From Paenibacillus sp. PvR098 (lineage in GTDB: Bacteria > Bacillota > Bacilli > Paenibacillales > NBRC-103111): 64,000 nucleotides of DNA. Shown here in pieces: positions 53,482 through 62,496 of the stretch; within the stretch, counting starts at the first letter, position 1, and each line of letters starts with the position of its first letter. The translations under genes were made by a program, and so were the position numbers. Under the pieces are notes generated by a model, which did not search any database, was not told the DNA's origin, and saw only the letters and a program-made list of their open reading frames with translations. The stretch is from NCBI RefSeq assembly GCF_017833255.1, contig NZ_JAFIBU010000001.1, positions 1,178,001-1,242,000 of the forward strand, written 5' to 3'.

Positions 53482-54543
53482 TAATAATTCAAGAGCTTGA
53501 TCCATATCAGATTCCTCACGGAATGATAATCTCAGAACTCCAGGTACGTCTTCCCGGCTTTCGATAATTTGAATATTACTCAGATTCACGCGATGACTTC
53601 CGAGCAGCATAGTGATTTGACCGATAACGCCCGGGTGATCCGGAACGTCAACATAAATATCATAAAAAGAATGAATGACGCCCTTTCGGCGCTCCGGCAA
53701 TCCGTTGCGGAACCGGTTTGCCTTATGAAACTCCTGTTCGATGCCTTCTCCGTCACTTGCCTCCAGCAGCTTAATAAATCCGCTGACTTCTTCATTCCAA
53801 TCCTTCAGCAAATTCAGCATCACCGTTTTGTTGTTGATCAAAATATCCCGCCATATGATCGGGTCACTAGAGGCAATGCGGGTAATATCACGGAAACCGC
53901 CAGCGGCCAAATTCTGATAAAGCTCGTTCGATTCGTTATAGCGAGCCACCTGATTGACCAGCGCTACCGCAATAATATGCGGGAGATGGCTGATTGCGCC
54001 CACGATTTCATCGTGAAGCCTGGCATCTACCTTCACAATGTGCGCTCTGGTCCATTGAAGCAGCTCGACCAAGCGTCCATAGGCTTCCTCAAGCGTGTCT
54101 TCTGCCGGTGTCAAGACGTAGTACGCATTCTCAAACAAGTGAGAGGTAGCGGCTTCTACACCGGATTTTTCCTTGCCAGCCATTGGATGGCCGCCGATAA
54201 AGGATCCACCCTGCAGCTTCAGTCTTGACGCGTATTCTGCTACAGAAGCCTTGGTACTGCCGACATCGGTGATGATACAGCCCGGCTTCAGCGGAATAGA
54301 GGACAGCTTGTTTAGATATGGCTCCAAATTCCCTACAGGAACGCACAGAAAAATAAAATCCGCGCCTTCTGCGGCTTCCTCAAACGAGGTCGTGGCATGA
54401 TCGACCACTTCTCGTTTTAAGTACTTTTCTACGGAAAGCGGGTTGCCTGAATGACCTACAACCGTTAACCCCGGTTTACCTTTAAAGCACAGGGCGAGCG
54501 ATCCTCCGATCAACCCAACGCCGTAAATTGCGATTTTGGTCAT
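53455..54543 (-). CDS. tyrA: prephenate dehydrogenase
   Basis: NAD-dependent enzyme of tyrosine synthesis, 362 residues. The Rossmann motif is IAIYGVGLIGGSLALCFKG. Catalytic and substrate parts are FIGGHPMAGKEKSGVEAATS and IVGAISHLPHIIAVALVNQV. The C-terminal ACT domain (VPDHPGVIGQITMLLGSHRV) suggests feedback by tyrosine. ATG 54543 overlaps the hisC stop (ATGA). The gene ends the supraoperon; a terminator covers its stop. The next B. subtilis gene, aroE, is not here. Confidence 0.95.
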   Translation of the reverse strand: MTKIAIYGVGLIGGSLALCFKGKPGLTVVGHSGNPLSVEKYLKREVVDHATTSFEEAAEGADFIFLCVPVGNLEPYLNKLSSIPLKPGCIITDVGSTKASVAEYASRLKLQGGSFIGGHPMAGKEKSGVEAATSHLFENAYYVLTPAEDTLEEAYGRLVELLQWTRAHIVKVDARLHDEIVGAISHLPHIIAVALVNQVARYNESNELYQNLAAGGFRDITRIASSDPIIWRDILINNKTVMLNLLKDWNEEVSGFIKLLEASDGEGIEQEFHKANRFRNGLPERRKGVIHSFYDIYVDVPDHPGVIGQITMLLGSHRVNLSNIQIIESREDVPGVLRLSFREESDMDQALELLKKDYTIHV

Positions 54544-55646
54544 GAAACTGAAACCGTCACTTCGCTCATTACTTGCTCCAACGCCTCAAGGAATTTACGG
54601 TTTTGCTCCTCGCTCCCTACCGTAACACGGATCTTAGTCGGGTAGCCCCAGCTTGGGTCATGACGAACAATGATGCCTCTGCTTAGTAAGCCTTGAAATA
54701 CCTCTTGACCCGGGCGCTTCACATCAATCATGATGAAATTTCCATTAGCCTCAAAGTATGGCAAACCCAACTTATCTAATTCGGCTGTCACTTGCTGAAT
54801 TCCAGCGGCATTCGCATCACGGCACGAGTTGATAAACTCGTGATCCTGCAATGCGGCAAGCCCGGCTTTCTGTGCAAAGCTCGTCGTATTGAATGGTTCA
54901 CGTACCTGGTTAATTGAACGGACCACATCCGGATGACCGATACCAAAACCGATGCGCAAAGACGCCAAACCAAATATTTTGGAAAACGTGCGAAGCACGA
55001 CGATGTTTTTGTATTTGTCCAGCAGAGATATGCTATCCGGGTAATCCCCGTTAACGGTGTATTCCGCATAAGCTTCATCGAGAACAACCATGACCTGATT
55101 TGGAACGGATTCTATGAAGGATACGATTTCCTGTTCACTTAATATGGTACCCGTCGGGTTATTCGGGTTGCAGATCCAAATAATTTTTGTACGCTCGTTT
55201 ACTTTACCCAGCATCGCCGCCAGATCATGCTTTCCGTTTGCATCCACCGGGACTTCGATGAAGGTTGCCCCTTCGATTTCCGCATTATGCTTGTACTGCG
55301 GAAAAGTAGGAAACGCTCCGATTGTTTCGTCATTTGGCGTCAAGAAGGCACGAGCAATCATCAGAATCACTTCATCGGAACCCGCTCCGAAAATGACCTG
55401 ATTTGGCTTTACTCCAAAATGCTCAGCCACCGCATTCGTTAGCTCCACGGCTCCGCCGTCCGGATAAATGCTGACTTGATCGAGCAATGAAACAATGGCT
55501 TCTTTCGCCTTTGGGGAACATCCAAACGGATTCTCATTGGAAGCCAGCTTGATTACATCGGTAAGTCCCAACTCCCGTTTTACTTCACTAATCGGTTTTC
55601 CCGGCTGATACACCGGAAGATGTACAATATTTTGTTTAGGCTGCAC
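54540..55646 (-). CDS. hisC: histidinol-phosphate / aromatic aminotransferase
   Basis: PLP-dependent aminotransferase of about 368 residues. The substrate start is VYQPGKPISEVKRELGLTDV, then IKLASNENPFGCSPKAKEAI. The PLP lysine lies in VLRTFSKIFGLASLRIGFGI, with NPNNPTGTILSEQEI and VLDEAYAEYT also present. In B. subtilis the HisC of the trp region serves both histidine and aromatic amino acid synthesis, which fits the location between trpA and tyrA. GTG 55646 has GAGGTG 8 bases upstream; GTG 55658 is the outer alternative. Confidence 0.93.
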   Translation of the reverse strand: MQPKQNIVHLPVYQPGKPISEVKRELGLTDVIKLASNENPFGCSPKAKEAIVSLLDQVSIYPDGGAVELTNAVAEHFGVKPNQVIFGAGSDEVILMIARAFLTPNDETIGAFPTFPQYKHNAEIEGATFIEVPVDANGKHDLAAMLGKVNERTKIIWICNPNNPTGTILSEQEIVSFIESVPNQVMVVLDEAYAEYTVNGDYPDSISLLDKYKNIVVLRTFSKIFGLASLRIGFGIGHPDVVRSINQVREPFNTTSFAQKAGLAALQDHEFINSCRDANAAGIQQVTAELDKLGLPYFEANGNFIMIDVKRPGQEVFQGLLSRGIIVRHDPSWGYPTKIRVTVGSEEQNRKFLEALEQVMSEVTVSVS

Positions 55647-55691
55647 TTCGGTTGTCACCTCGTTATAGGATGGATGAATAAGAATAGGAAA

Positions 55692-56504
55692 TCAGTTCCC
55701 CATCAATTTTCGCACAAATTCGTGAATTTGCAAGAGGCCTTGCGATTTTGTCGTTGCTTGTTCCAGAAGCGGCAGCGATTCTTCCACTTTCCTCACCAAT
55801 GCGCTTCCCACGACAATTCCGTCGCAGATCTCGGCAAAACGGGCATATTGCTCAGGCGTGGAAATGCCGAAGCCGACAGCGATCGGGAGTTTTGTAGCTG
55901 CTTTTACGGTTTGCAGAAACTCGTCGATGCCAATGTGAAACTCCGTTCGTGTTCCCGTCACACCTAGCGAAGAGACGCAATATACAAAACCGCTTGCCCG
56001 CGAGGCGATTCGCTGCACACGCTCCTTGGAGGTCGGAGCTACAAGCGGAATCAAATGGATGCCGTGCTTCTCGGCTAACGCGCGAACCTCCTGATCCTCC
56101 TCCATAGGCAGATCCGGAATGATCAACCCGCTGATGTCGCTTTCCTGTAGAAGCGGAAAAATCCGGTCCAGACCCGTTTGCAGAACGGGATTGAAGTATG
56201 TGAACAAAATAAAAGGCAGCTCGCAGCCTTCGCTTCGGGCTTGTTTGGCAGCTCCGATACAATCCAGGATCGTGATGCGGTTTGCTTTCAAGGCCCGCAT
56301 GGAAGACTTCTGAATCACGGGGCCGTCGGCAAGCGGATCCGAATAAGGTACGCCCAGCTCAACCATGGCTGCTCCCGCTTTTTCAAGTTCCTTGATCACA
56401 TCAATCGAAGTCCGAACATCTGGATCCCCGATCGTCAAGAACGGGATGAAGGCTGGTTTTTTTTGTTCCCGCAGCTCGGCAAATTTCCGATCAATGCGAT
56501 TCAT
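55692..56504 (-). CDS. trpA: tryptophan synthase alpha subunit
   Basis: TIM-barrel enzyme releasing indole from indole-glycerol phosphate, 270 residues. Catalytic Glu is in [20 protein letters not shown] and catalytic Asp in [20 protein letters not shown]. The phosphate loop is [22 protein letters not shown] 56504 is 8 bases behind GGGGGG; a start two codons earlier is less well spaced. It overlaps the trpB end by 14 bases, typical for the coupled complex. Confidence 0.96.
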   Translation of the reverse strand: MNRIDRKFAELREQKKPAFIPFLTIGDPDVRTSIDVIKELEKAGAAMVELGVPYSDPLADGPVIQKSSMRALKANRITILDCIGAAKQARSEGCELPFILFTYFNPVLQTGLDRIFPLLQESDISGLIIPDLPMEEDQEVRALAEKHGIHLIPLVAPTSKERVQRIASRASGFVYCVSSLGVTGTRTEFHIGIDEFLQTVKAATKLPIAVGFGISTPEQYARFAEICDGIVVGSALVRKVEESLPLLEQATTKSQGLLQIHEFVRKLMGN

Positions 56505-57696
56505 CTGCATTTCCCCCCAAATAACTCATGATGGCTTCAACGTCTTTATCTCCGCGGCCGGAGAGACTGACTACAATCATCTGATCCTTCCCCATTGCCG
56601 GGGCCCGCTTGATGGTCTCGGCTATCGCATGTGCGCTCTCCAGCGCTGGAATAATTCCTTCCTTACGGCTGAGCAGCTGCAGCGCATCTAAAGCTTCTTG
56701 GTCCGTAATCGGGACATATTCCGCGCGTCCAGTATCCTTCAAATGCGAATGCTCCGGTCCGATCCCCGGATAGTCGAGTCCAGCGGAGATGGAATGAGCC
56801 TCCTGCACTTGTCCGTGCTCGTCCTGAAGAAGATAGCTATAGGAGCCCTGGAATACTCCTTTGCTTCCTTTCGTCATCGTAGCAGCATGTTTATCGGTCT
56901 CTACACCGCGTCCTGCTGCCTCTACACCGATCAATCGGACGCTCTCGTCGTTCACGAACGGATAAAACATGCCGATCGCGTTGCTCCCGCCGCCTACGGC
57001 AGCAATTACCGTATCCGGAAGCCTGCCTTCCATCTCAAGGATTTGCTTGCGCGATTCGTCACCGATAATGCGCTGGAAGTCGCGAACCATCATCGGGTAA
57101 GGGTGAGGACCGGTTGCCGATCCCAGGATGTAGAAAGTGTCGTCTACATGGCTGACCCAATAACGAAGTGTTTCATTGCACGCATCCTTCAGTGTGCGCG
57201 TGCCTGATGTAACTGGAACCACTTCCGTTCCAAGCAAGTTCATCCGGAACACATTCAGCTGCTGACGTTTCATATCTTCCTCGCCCATGAACACCTTGCA
57301 CTCAAAGCCCATCAGCGCCGCAACGGTAGCCGTCGCCACGCCGTGCTGACCAGCGCCGGTTTCGGCAATAATTTTCGTTTTGCCCATCCATTTGGCCAAA
57401 AGCCCCTGTCCAAGGGCATTGTTGATTTTGTGCGCTCCGGTGTGGTTTAAATCTTCCCGCTTCAGGTAGATCTTTGCTCCGCCCAAATGCTCCGTCAGAC
57501 GTCCGGCGTAATAAAGCGACGTCGGTCTTCCGGAATAACGGTGCAGCCAATAATTCAGCTCCTCCTGGAATTTCTCGTCCTTGGCATACTTCTTAAAGGC
57601 ATCCTCCAGCTCAATCAATGCGTTCATCAGCGTTTCTGGCACATAACGTCCGCCGAATTTGCCGAAGCGGCCATGCTCATCCGGTCCATTAAACAT
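56491..57696 (-). CDS. trpB: tryptophan synthase beta subunit
   Basis: PLP enzyme making tryptophan from indole and serine, 401 residues. The PLP lysine is in [20 protein letters not shown]. The phosphate-binding loop is [16 protein letters not shown], and [20 protein letters not shown] is the conserved N-terminus. ATG 57696 follows GAAAGGGTGAAAGC. The gene overlaps trpF by 8 bases and trpA by 14. Confidence 0.97.
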   Translation of the reverse strand: MFNGPDEHGRFGKFGGRYVPETLMNALIELEDAFKKYAKDEKFQEELNYWLHRYSGRPTSLYYAGRLTEHLGGAKIYLKREDLNHTGAHKINNALGQGLLAKWMGKTKIIAETGAGQHGVATATVAALMGFECKVFMGEEDMKRQQLNVFRMNLLGTEVVPVTSGTRTLKDACNETLRYWVSHVDDTFYILGSATGPHPYPMMVRDFQRIIGDESRKQILEMEGRLPDTVIAAVGGGSNAIGMFYPFVNDESVRLIGVEAAGRGVETDKHAATMTKGSKGVFQGSYSYLLQDEHGQVQEAHSISAGLDYPGIGPEHSHLKDTGRAEYVPITDQEALDALQLLSRKEGIIPALESAHAIAETIKRAPAMGKDQMIVVSLSGRGDKDVEAIMSYLGGNADESH

Positions 57697-58366
57697 TTGC
57701 TTTCACCCTTTCGACAAAAGTTGTAATTTTTCCGATATCTTTCACTCCGTCGGTCTCTACCCCGCTGGATACATCCACTCCGTCAGGAGCATATTCATCG
57801 ATCAGCCCCCGCACATTGTCCGGCTGAAGCCCGCCGGCCACCAGAAGAGGAATGGCGGCTTCACGGCACCACTCCTGATAGGGAGGAATCATTTCCCAAG
57901 CAAACGTCTTGCCGGAGCCTCCCCCATATACCGGATCGAACGTATCCAGCAGCATACCGTCTACCGTACCGCGATAGGGCACCAACCGGTCGCGGACAGA
58001 CTCTGCTGTGTTTGCGGTTGGCATGGATGCCGAGACGGTATGTACTTTGAACACCTGAATCTCTGGAAATGAATTCTTCACGGAAAGACAGAACTCCGGA
58101 CTCTCCTGTCCATGAAGCTGAACCACGTCAAGCGCTGCTTCGCGAAGCACGTCCCCCAGCTCGTCCAAGCTCGGATTTACAAAGACACCCACGGCTTGAG
58201 GCCGATGTCCCCCCGATTGCAATCGACGAAGCATCGCTCCGGCTTGGCTTGGCGTAACCTGTCTTTTGCTCCGCGCAAATACAAAACCGACGTAATCAAC
58301 GGGCAATCCGGCTACCTTCTCCGCCATTTCCTCCGTTTGCAACCCGCATATTTTTACGCTGACCAT
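57689..58366 (-). CDS. trpF: phosphoribosylanthranilate isomerase
   Basis: TIM-barrel isomerase of 225 residues. Catalytic Cys is in [20 protein letters not shown] and catalytic Asp in [20 protein letters not shown]. The phosphate loop is [16 protein letters not shown], and [15 protein letters not shown] completes it. ATG 58366 has AAGGAG about 11 bases upstream; a GTG at 58378 would overlap trpC. The order trpE-D-C-F-B-A is unbroken. Confidence 0.95.
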   Translation of the reverse strand: MVSVKICGLQTEEMAEKVAGLPVDYVGFVFARSKRQVTPSQAGAMLRRLQSGGHRPQAVGVFVNPSLDELGDVLREAALDVVQLHGQESPEFCLSVKNSFPEIQVFKVHTVSASMPTANTAESVRDRLVPYRGTVDGMLLDTFDPVYGGGSGKTFAWEMIPPYQEWCREAAIPLLVAGGLQPDNVRGLIDEYAPDGVDVSSGVETDGVKDIGKITTFVERVKANV

Positions 58367-58374
58367 CGGACGCC

Positions 58375-59184
58375 TCACTCCTTGACCGGTTCTACGTCGG
58401 TATAAGCTCCCATCAAACCGTGAACCGCTGCCGAAACATCCGGCAAGCGCATGAAATGCTCACCCACCAGCACTGCATGGGAGCCTACAGATAGGAGCCA
58501 GTCGATCTCTTCAGCTTTGGATATTCCGCTCTCACTAACGACGGTAACCCCTTCAGGGATTAGCTTGACCAGCTCCTCCGTTATACGAAGATCGGTGACG
58601 AACGTTTTGAGGTTGCGGTTATTGATCCCCACCATTGTAGGCTGAAGCTCCAGCACACGCTCCAGCTCTTCTTGATCGTGCACCTCGATCAGCACGTCCA
58701 ATCCAATGCCTCTTGCGATCGATTGAAACTCCTTCAATTGCGCGGTCGTCAGAATTGCTGCGATCAATAGAATCGCATCGGCTCCAATACAACGCGCTTC
58801 ATAGATTTGATGCGGATCGATGGTAAAATCTTTACGTAACAACGGAACGCGCACAGCTTCGCGAACCCGTGTTAAATAATCGTTAGAACCCTGAAAATAC
58901 TGAACATCGGTCAAGACCGAGATGCAATCCGCACCAGCCTGCTCATACGCCTTCGCCAGACGGACAGGCTCAAAATCATCACGGATCAAGCCCTTGGACG
59001 GCGAGGCCTTCTTCACTTCCGCAATCAAACCCATGGAACGCTTGCGGCCGGAGCTCAATGCCCGCTCAAACCCGAGGCAATCGGGAAGCTCCGCGATCCG
59101 CTTCTCCATTGCCGCTATGGTGATGCTCTCTTTAAGCAGTTCAACTTCCTGTTTTTTGGTAATGACAATTCGATCAAGAAACAT
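58375..59184 (-). CDS. trpC: indole-3-glycerol phosphate synthase
   Basis: TIM-barrel enzyme of 269 residues. Motifs are LIAEVKKASPSKGLIRDDFE (catalytic Glu and Lys), VPLLRKDFTIDPHQIYEARC (catalytic Lys), MVGINNRNLKTFVTDLRITE and VVSESGISKAEEIDWL. ATG 59184 follows GGGAGAAGTGAGCC and overlaps the trpD stop by 11 bases. Confidence 0.96.
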   Translation of the reverse strand: MFLDRIVITKKQEVELLKESITIAAMEKRIAELPDCLGFERALSSGRKRSMGLIAEVKKASPSKGLIRDDFEPVRLAKAYEQAGADCISVLTDVQYFQGSNDYLTRVREAVRVPLLRKDFTIDPHQIYEARCIGADAILLIAAILTTAQLKEFQSIARGIGLDVLIEVHDQEELERVLELQPTMVGINNRNLKTFVTDLRITEELVKLIPEGVTVVSESGISKAEEIDWLLSVGSHAVLVGEHFMRLPDVSAAVHGLMGAYTDVEPVKE

Positions 59185-60238
59185 GGCTCACTTCTCCCGT
59201 ACATTGGACTAATTGTTCCAGCTTTTCCTTGGCCCGGCCGGAGTCGATAACTTGAGCCGCCAGATTCACGCCTTCCCGCAGTGTATTACTGAAGCCGGTC
59301 ACATAGAAGCATGCGCCAGCGTTTGCCAGTACGACATCCCTGCAGGCGCCTGGTGCGCCGGAGAAGATGCTGCGGATGATCTCCGCATTCACCCCTGCGT
59401 CTCCACCAACTACATCCTTGAGGCTGTAACCCTTCAGCCCCAGCTCTTCCGGGGTAATTTCAAACGTACGGATGTCGCCGTCCTTCAGTTCCGTCACCTG
59501 GGTCGCATCTGAAATGCTGATTTCGTCAAGCCCGTCCAGGCTGGCCACAACCAAGGAGCGTTTCACACCTAGGGCCAACATCACATGAGCGATCGTTTCC
59601 GTCTTGCCGCGATCAAAAACACCCAGCACCTGCCGGTCCGCGCTCGCCGGATTCGTGAGGGGTCCAAGCAAATTGAACACCGTACGGAAGCCAAGTTCTC
59701 TTCTGGATGCAGCCACATGCTTCATCGATTGATGATACAGCTGCGCAAACATGAAGCAAATACCGACCTCTTCCAGGCAGCGAGCCGCTTGGTTCTCGTC
59801 CAACTGAATATTGACTCCGAGTGCCTCAAGAACATCAGCGCTGCCGCTTTTGCTCGACATCGCCCGGTTTCCATGCTTCGCCACTCGAACTCCCCCCGCC
59901 GCGGCTACAATCGCCGCTGTCGTAGAGATGTTAAAGGTGTCGGCGCCGTCTCCTCCGGTTCCGCACGTATCCAGCAGATTCTCCTGCCTGGTGAGCAGTA
60001 CCCGGTTGGCCTTAGCACGCATCGCCTCAGCAAACCCGGTGATTTCCTCAATCGTCTCGCCCTTCATGCGGAGTCCGGTGAGCATGGCTCCGATCTGTGT
60101 CGGCGTCGCTCCTCCTTCCATGATGTGAGACATGACATCCCGCGCCTCCGCCCGAGTCAGGTTCGAGAGTCCGATAATTTTGTGTATCGCTTGCTGCACA
60201 GTCAATAGTTGTTGGTCCAACGTATTCGCCCCCCCCAT
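59174..60238 (-). CDS. trpD: anthranilate phosphoribosyltransferase
   Basis: Transfers phosphoribose to anthranilate; 354 residues. The PRPP-binding loop is LLDTCGTGGDGADTFNISTT, followed by VAKHGNRAMSSKSGSADVLE. MKHVAASRRELGFRTVFNLL GPLTNP is also typical. ATG 60238 is used; TTG 60220, 8 bases behind a run of G, is a realistic alternative. It lies 21 bases after trpE. The glutaminase TrpG is not in this operon and is probably supplied by a pabA-type gene elsewhere, as in Bacillus. Confidence 0.94.
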   Translation of the reverse strand: MGGANTLDQQLLTVQQAIHKIIGLSNLTRAEARDVMSHIMEGGATPTQIGAMLTGLRMKGETIEEITGFAEAMRAKANRVLLTRQENLLDTCGTGGDGADTFNISTTAAIVAAAGGVRVAKHGNRAMSSKSGSADVLEALGVNIQLDENQAARCLEEVGICFMFAQLYHQSMKHVAASRRELGFRTVFNLLGPLTNPASADRQVLGVFDRGKTETIAHVMLALGVKRSLVVASLDGLDEISISDATQVTELKDGDIRTFEITPEELGLKGYSLKDVVGGDAGVNAEIIRSIFSGAPGACRDVVLANAGACFYVTGFSNTLREGVNLAAQVIDSGRAKEKLEQLVQCTGEVSHVS

Positions 60239-60259
60239 AATTCGAAATCCTAATTTTCC

Positions 60260-61801
60260 TTATTGATAATAATCTTGGTTGATCGCTACGTATTCGTTCG
60301 GCTTCGAAGCGAATGCCACTTCAGCCGTTCGGATCGATTTCAGCATTCCTTTGGCTTTGTTCACCGTCTCCTCGTACTCGTTCTCCGGAATGGAATCCCA
60401 TACGATACCCGCTCCCGCTTGAACATAAGCTTTGCCATTTTTGAAGATGATCGTCCGAATCGTAATGCACGTGTCGAGGTTGCCTGAGAAACCAAGATAT
60501 CCGATTGCTCCTGCATATGCGCCACGAGCTTCGTTCTCCAGCTCAGCAATAATCTCCATCGCTCTCAGCTTCGGAGCTCCCGATACGGTGCCTGCAGGCA
60601 AGCAGGAAATGAACGCATCGTAGAAATCTTTGTCCGCCGCCAGCTGACCTGACACGTTAGAAACAATATGCATCACATGAGAATAGCGCTCGATTTGCAT
60701 GAATGTGTCGCATTTCACCGTACCGAATTCCGACACGCGGCCTATATCGTTGCGACCCAAATCTACCAGCATCAAATGCTCCGCCCGCTCTTTCTCATCT
60801 GCGAGCAATTCCTTCTCCAGCAGCAGATCCTCTTCCGGCGTGCGCCCGCGAGGACGGGTGCCGGCAATCGGACGTGTCTCCACTTTCTCATCCTCAACCC
60901 GGACAAGAAGTTCCGGTGAAGTGCCGACAATCACTTCGTCGTCCATCTTAAGGCAGTACATGTAGGGTGACGGATTCATCGTCCGCAGGATGCGGTACAC
61001 ATGAAGCGGCGAGACGTCCGTTTCGATCTCAAACCGCTGGGAAAGCACCACTTGAAAAATATCGCCGGCGCGAATGTATTCCTTCGCTTGATTCACATTC
61101 GCGATAAACTGCTCTTTCGTCAAATTGGACTTCACCTCGCCCAAATCGACGTCGTCCGGAATTGGCCGATGTGTCATGGACATAGCCGGCAGCGGACGCT
61201 TCAACCGTTCAATGGTGGCGTCGATTTTAGCGCAAGTTTTCTCGTAAGCTCGGACAATATCGCTATCCGTACCATACGGGGGAACATGGACATTGGCAAT
61301 TATTTTAAGCTGCTGTTTAAAATGATCGAAAACGATAACTTGGTCGCAGAACATGAACTGGATGTCGTTCATTTGCAGGTCGTCTTTCCGATGCTTCGGC
61401 AGCTTCTCATAATACTGCAGCAGGTCATATCCGAAAAACCCGACCGCTCCGCCCGTGAATCGCGGCAAATCTGGCAGCGAAGGACTCTTGTAATTACGGA
61501 GATAGGCCTTCAATATGTCCACAGGCTTTTCCTTCGACGTCGTCGTGCCCTCAGGACCGTCGATCTCCGTCACACCGTGCTTGGCCCGAATCATCATGAA
61601 AGGATCCGTACCGATGAAGGAGTATCGCGCCCATTTCACGCCGCCCTCAACGCTTTCCAGCAAGAACGACCGATTCTCCTCGTAAAAATGTTGAAACACG
61701 CGAATCGGTGTCTCCGTGTCCGCTATCAGATTGCGAACGACGGGAATCAGGTTGTAATCCTTCGCGAGCCGAATGACTTCCTTCGCTTCCGGTGTGTACA
61801 T
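60260..61801 (-). CDS. trpE: anthranilate synthase component I
   Basis: Converts chorismate to anthranilate; 513 residues. The N-terminal feedback region contains RSFLLESVEGGVKWARYSFI. The catalytic domain has SFNP-like PSPYMYCLKMDDEVIVGTSP, RPIAGTRPRGRTPEEDLLLE and SCLPAGTVSGAPKLRAMEII (chorismate and Mg site), and NLDTCITIRTIIFKNGKAYV with QAGAGIVWDSIPENEYEET. ATG 61801 is 8 bases behind AGGAG; ATG 61807 is too close. It is the first gene after the trp leader terminator. Confidence 0.96.
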   Translation of the reverse strand: MYTPEAKEVIRLAKDYNLIPVVRNLIADTETPIRVFQHFYEENRSFLLESVEGGVKWARYSFIGTDPFMMIRAKHGVTEIDGPEGTTTSKEKPVDILKAYLRNYKSPSLPDLPRFTGGAVGFFGYDLLQYYEKLPKHRKDDLQMNDIQFMFCDQVIVFDHFKQQLKIIANVHVPPYGTDSDIVRAYEKTCAKIDATIERLKRPLPAMSMTHRPIPDDVDLGEVKSNLTKEQFIANVNQAKEYIRAGDIFQVVLSQRFEIETDVSPLHVYRILRTMNPSPYMYCLKMDDEVIVGTSPELLVRVEDEKVETRPIAGTRPRGRTPEEDLLLEKELLADEKERAEHLMLVDLGRNDIGRVSEFGTVKCDTFMQIERYSHVMHIVSNVSGQLAADKDFYDAFISCLPAGTVSGAPKLRAMEIIAELENEARGAYAGAIGYLGFSGNLDTCITIRTIIFKNGKAYVQAGAGIVWDSIPENEYEETVNKAKGMLKSIRTAEVAFASKPNEYVAINQDYYQ

Positions 61802-61850
61802 GTTCATCTCTCCTCTTCTCACCCTGGGACTTGCTTCTGTTTTAAAAAAC

Positions 61851-61878
61851 AAAAAAAGCCTCTACATCAAGTAGAGGC
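61851..61878 (-). terminator. trp leader attenuator terminator
   Basis: On the minus strand GCCTCTAC and GTAGAGGC form an 8-bp stem with a TTGAT loop, followed by seven T, 50 bases upstream of the trpE start. The 5-prime arm CUCUAC(UU) is complementary to GAGUAGAG units in the upstream repeat, allowing a competing antiterminator. Confidence 0.88.
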
Positions 61879-61925
61879 GGTAATTCAGCGGATGATCGGT
61901 CAGGCCCAAAGAAAACAGCTTCATG

Positions 61926-61979
61926 GCAGCACGAAAAAAGCATAAAAATCAATAAATGCCCAAATCGAAACCGTGCTGC
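61926..61979 (-). other. secondary-structure element in trp leader
   Basis: On the minus strand GCAGCACG (61979-61972) pairs with CGTGCTGC (61933-61926), with a smaller inner GCAT/ATGC helix. It sits between the TRAP-type repeat and the attenuator and could bring them together. Confidence 0.5.
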
Positions 61980-62012
61980 TGCAACGAAAAAACTTTCTTT
62001 GAACGAAAAACG

Positions 62013-62064
62013 CTCACTCATCTCATCTCAACTGAACTCTGCTCTACTCTGCTCTACTCTGCTC
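62013..62064 (-). promoter_or_regulatory. TRAP binding site in trp leader (11 NAG triplets)
   Basis: Read on the minus strand the segment holds eleven NAG triplets: six GAG, one CAG, then four GAG. Nine of the ten spacers are 2 bases and the last is 1. TRAP, an 11-mer, binds 11 such triplets in B. subtilis. Bound TRAP would hide the GUAGAG units that could pair with the attenuator arm and so allow termination when tryptophan is plentiful. The TRAP gene mtrB is not in the window. Confidence 0.82.
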
Positions 62065-62100
62065 TCAAAACTGTAACTTACGTCTTCTATGCTAATACCA

Positions 62101-62130
62101 ACTATACTACCTCTATTATTCTTTTGTCAA
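62101..62130 (-). promoter_or_regulatory. internal promoter for trpEDCFBA-hisC-tyrA
   Basis: On the minus strand TTGACA (62130-62125), 18-base spacer, TATAGT (62106-62101). It spans the aroH stop codon, and transcription would begin near 62094, just upstream of the TRAP-type repeat. Confidence 0.8.
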
Positions 62131-62493
62131 TTTGGACAAATCGGGACGAAGCCTCATGGCCTCCTTCTGAAACACGTGCTTGATGTCTGCTTGGCTTTTT
62201 TCCGTATTGACCGTCACCATCAAGCGGACACATTTAGGAAGGCTGCCTTCCACCGGAATTTCTAAAGAGCACATAAGCGGCACTAATTCCCAGCCCTCCA
62301 TCTGCCGGATCGCCTTTGCCGGGAACGTTGCAGTCAAATCTTGGGTGACCGTTACGAACACATGCGCAATCTCTTCCGGGATGATACCGTTCTCCGCAAT
62401 AATTTCATTTAAAAGCTCTGTTGTTGCTGACAAAATTTCATTTTCTTCATTATATTCTACTGTAGTTGCACCACGTATTCCCCTTACAAACAT
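62116..62493 (-). CDS. aroH: chorismate mutase, AroH type
   Basis: Monofunctional trimeric chorismate mutase of 125 residues. MFVRGIRGATTVEYNEENEI carries the active-site Arg7, and MCSLEIPVEGSLPKCVRLMV carries the equivalents of Cys75, Glu78 and Arg90 of the B. subtilis enzyme. LTATFPAKAIRQMEGWELVP is also characteristic. ATG 62493 follows GGAGGACTGACTT and lies 3 bases after the aroB stop. The trp promoter is inside its 3-prime end. Confidence 0.95.
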   Translation of the reverse strand: MFVRGIRGATTVEYNEENEILSATTELLNEIIAENGIIPEEIAHVFVTVTQDLTATFPAKAIRQMEGWELVPLMCSLEIPVEGSLPKCVRLMVTVNTEKSQADIKHVFQKEAMRLRPDLSKLTKE

Positions 62494-62496
62494 AAG

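Noticed and set aside
61001..61945. 314-codon open frame on the plus strand
   Set aside because: Antisense to trpE and runs into the trp leader; no ribosome site.
62011..62066. CTCTG/CTCTA repeat as simple microsatellite or CRISPR-like array
   Set aside because: The unit is only 5 bases, there are no spacers, and the minus-strand triplets and position explain it as a TRAP site.
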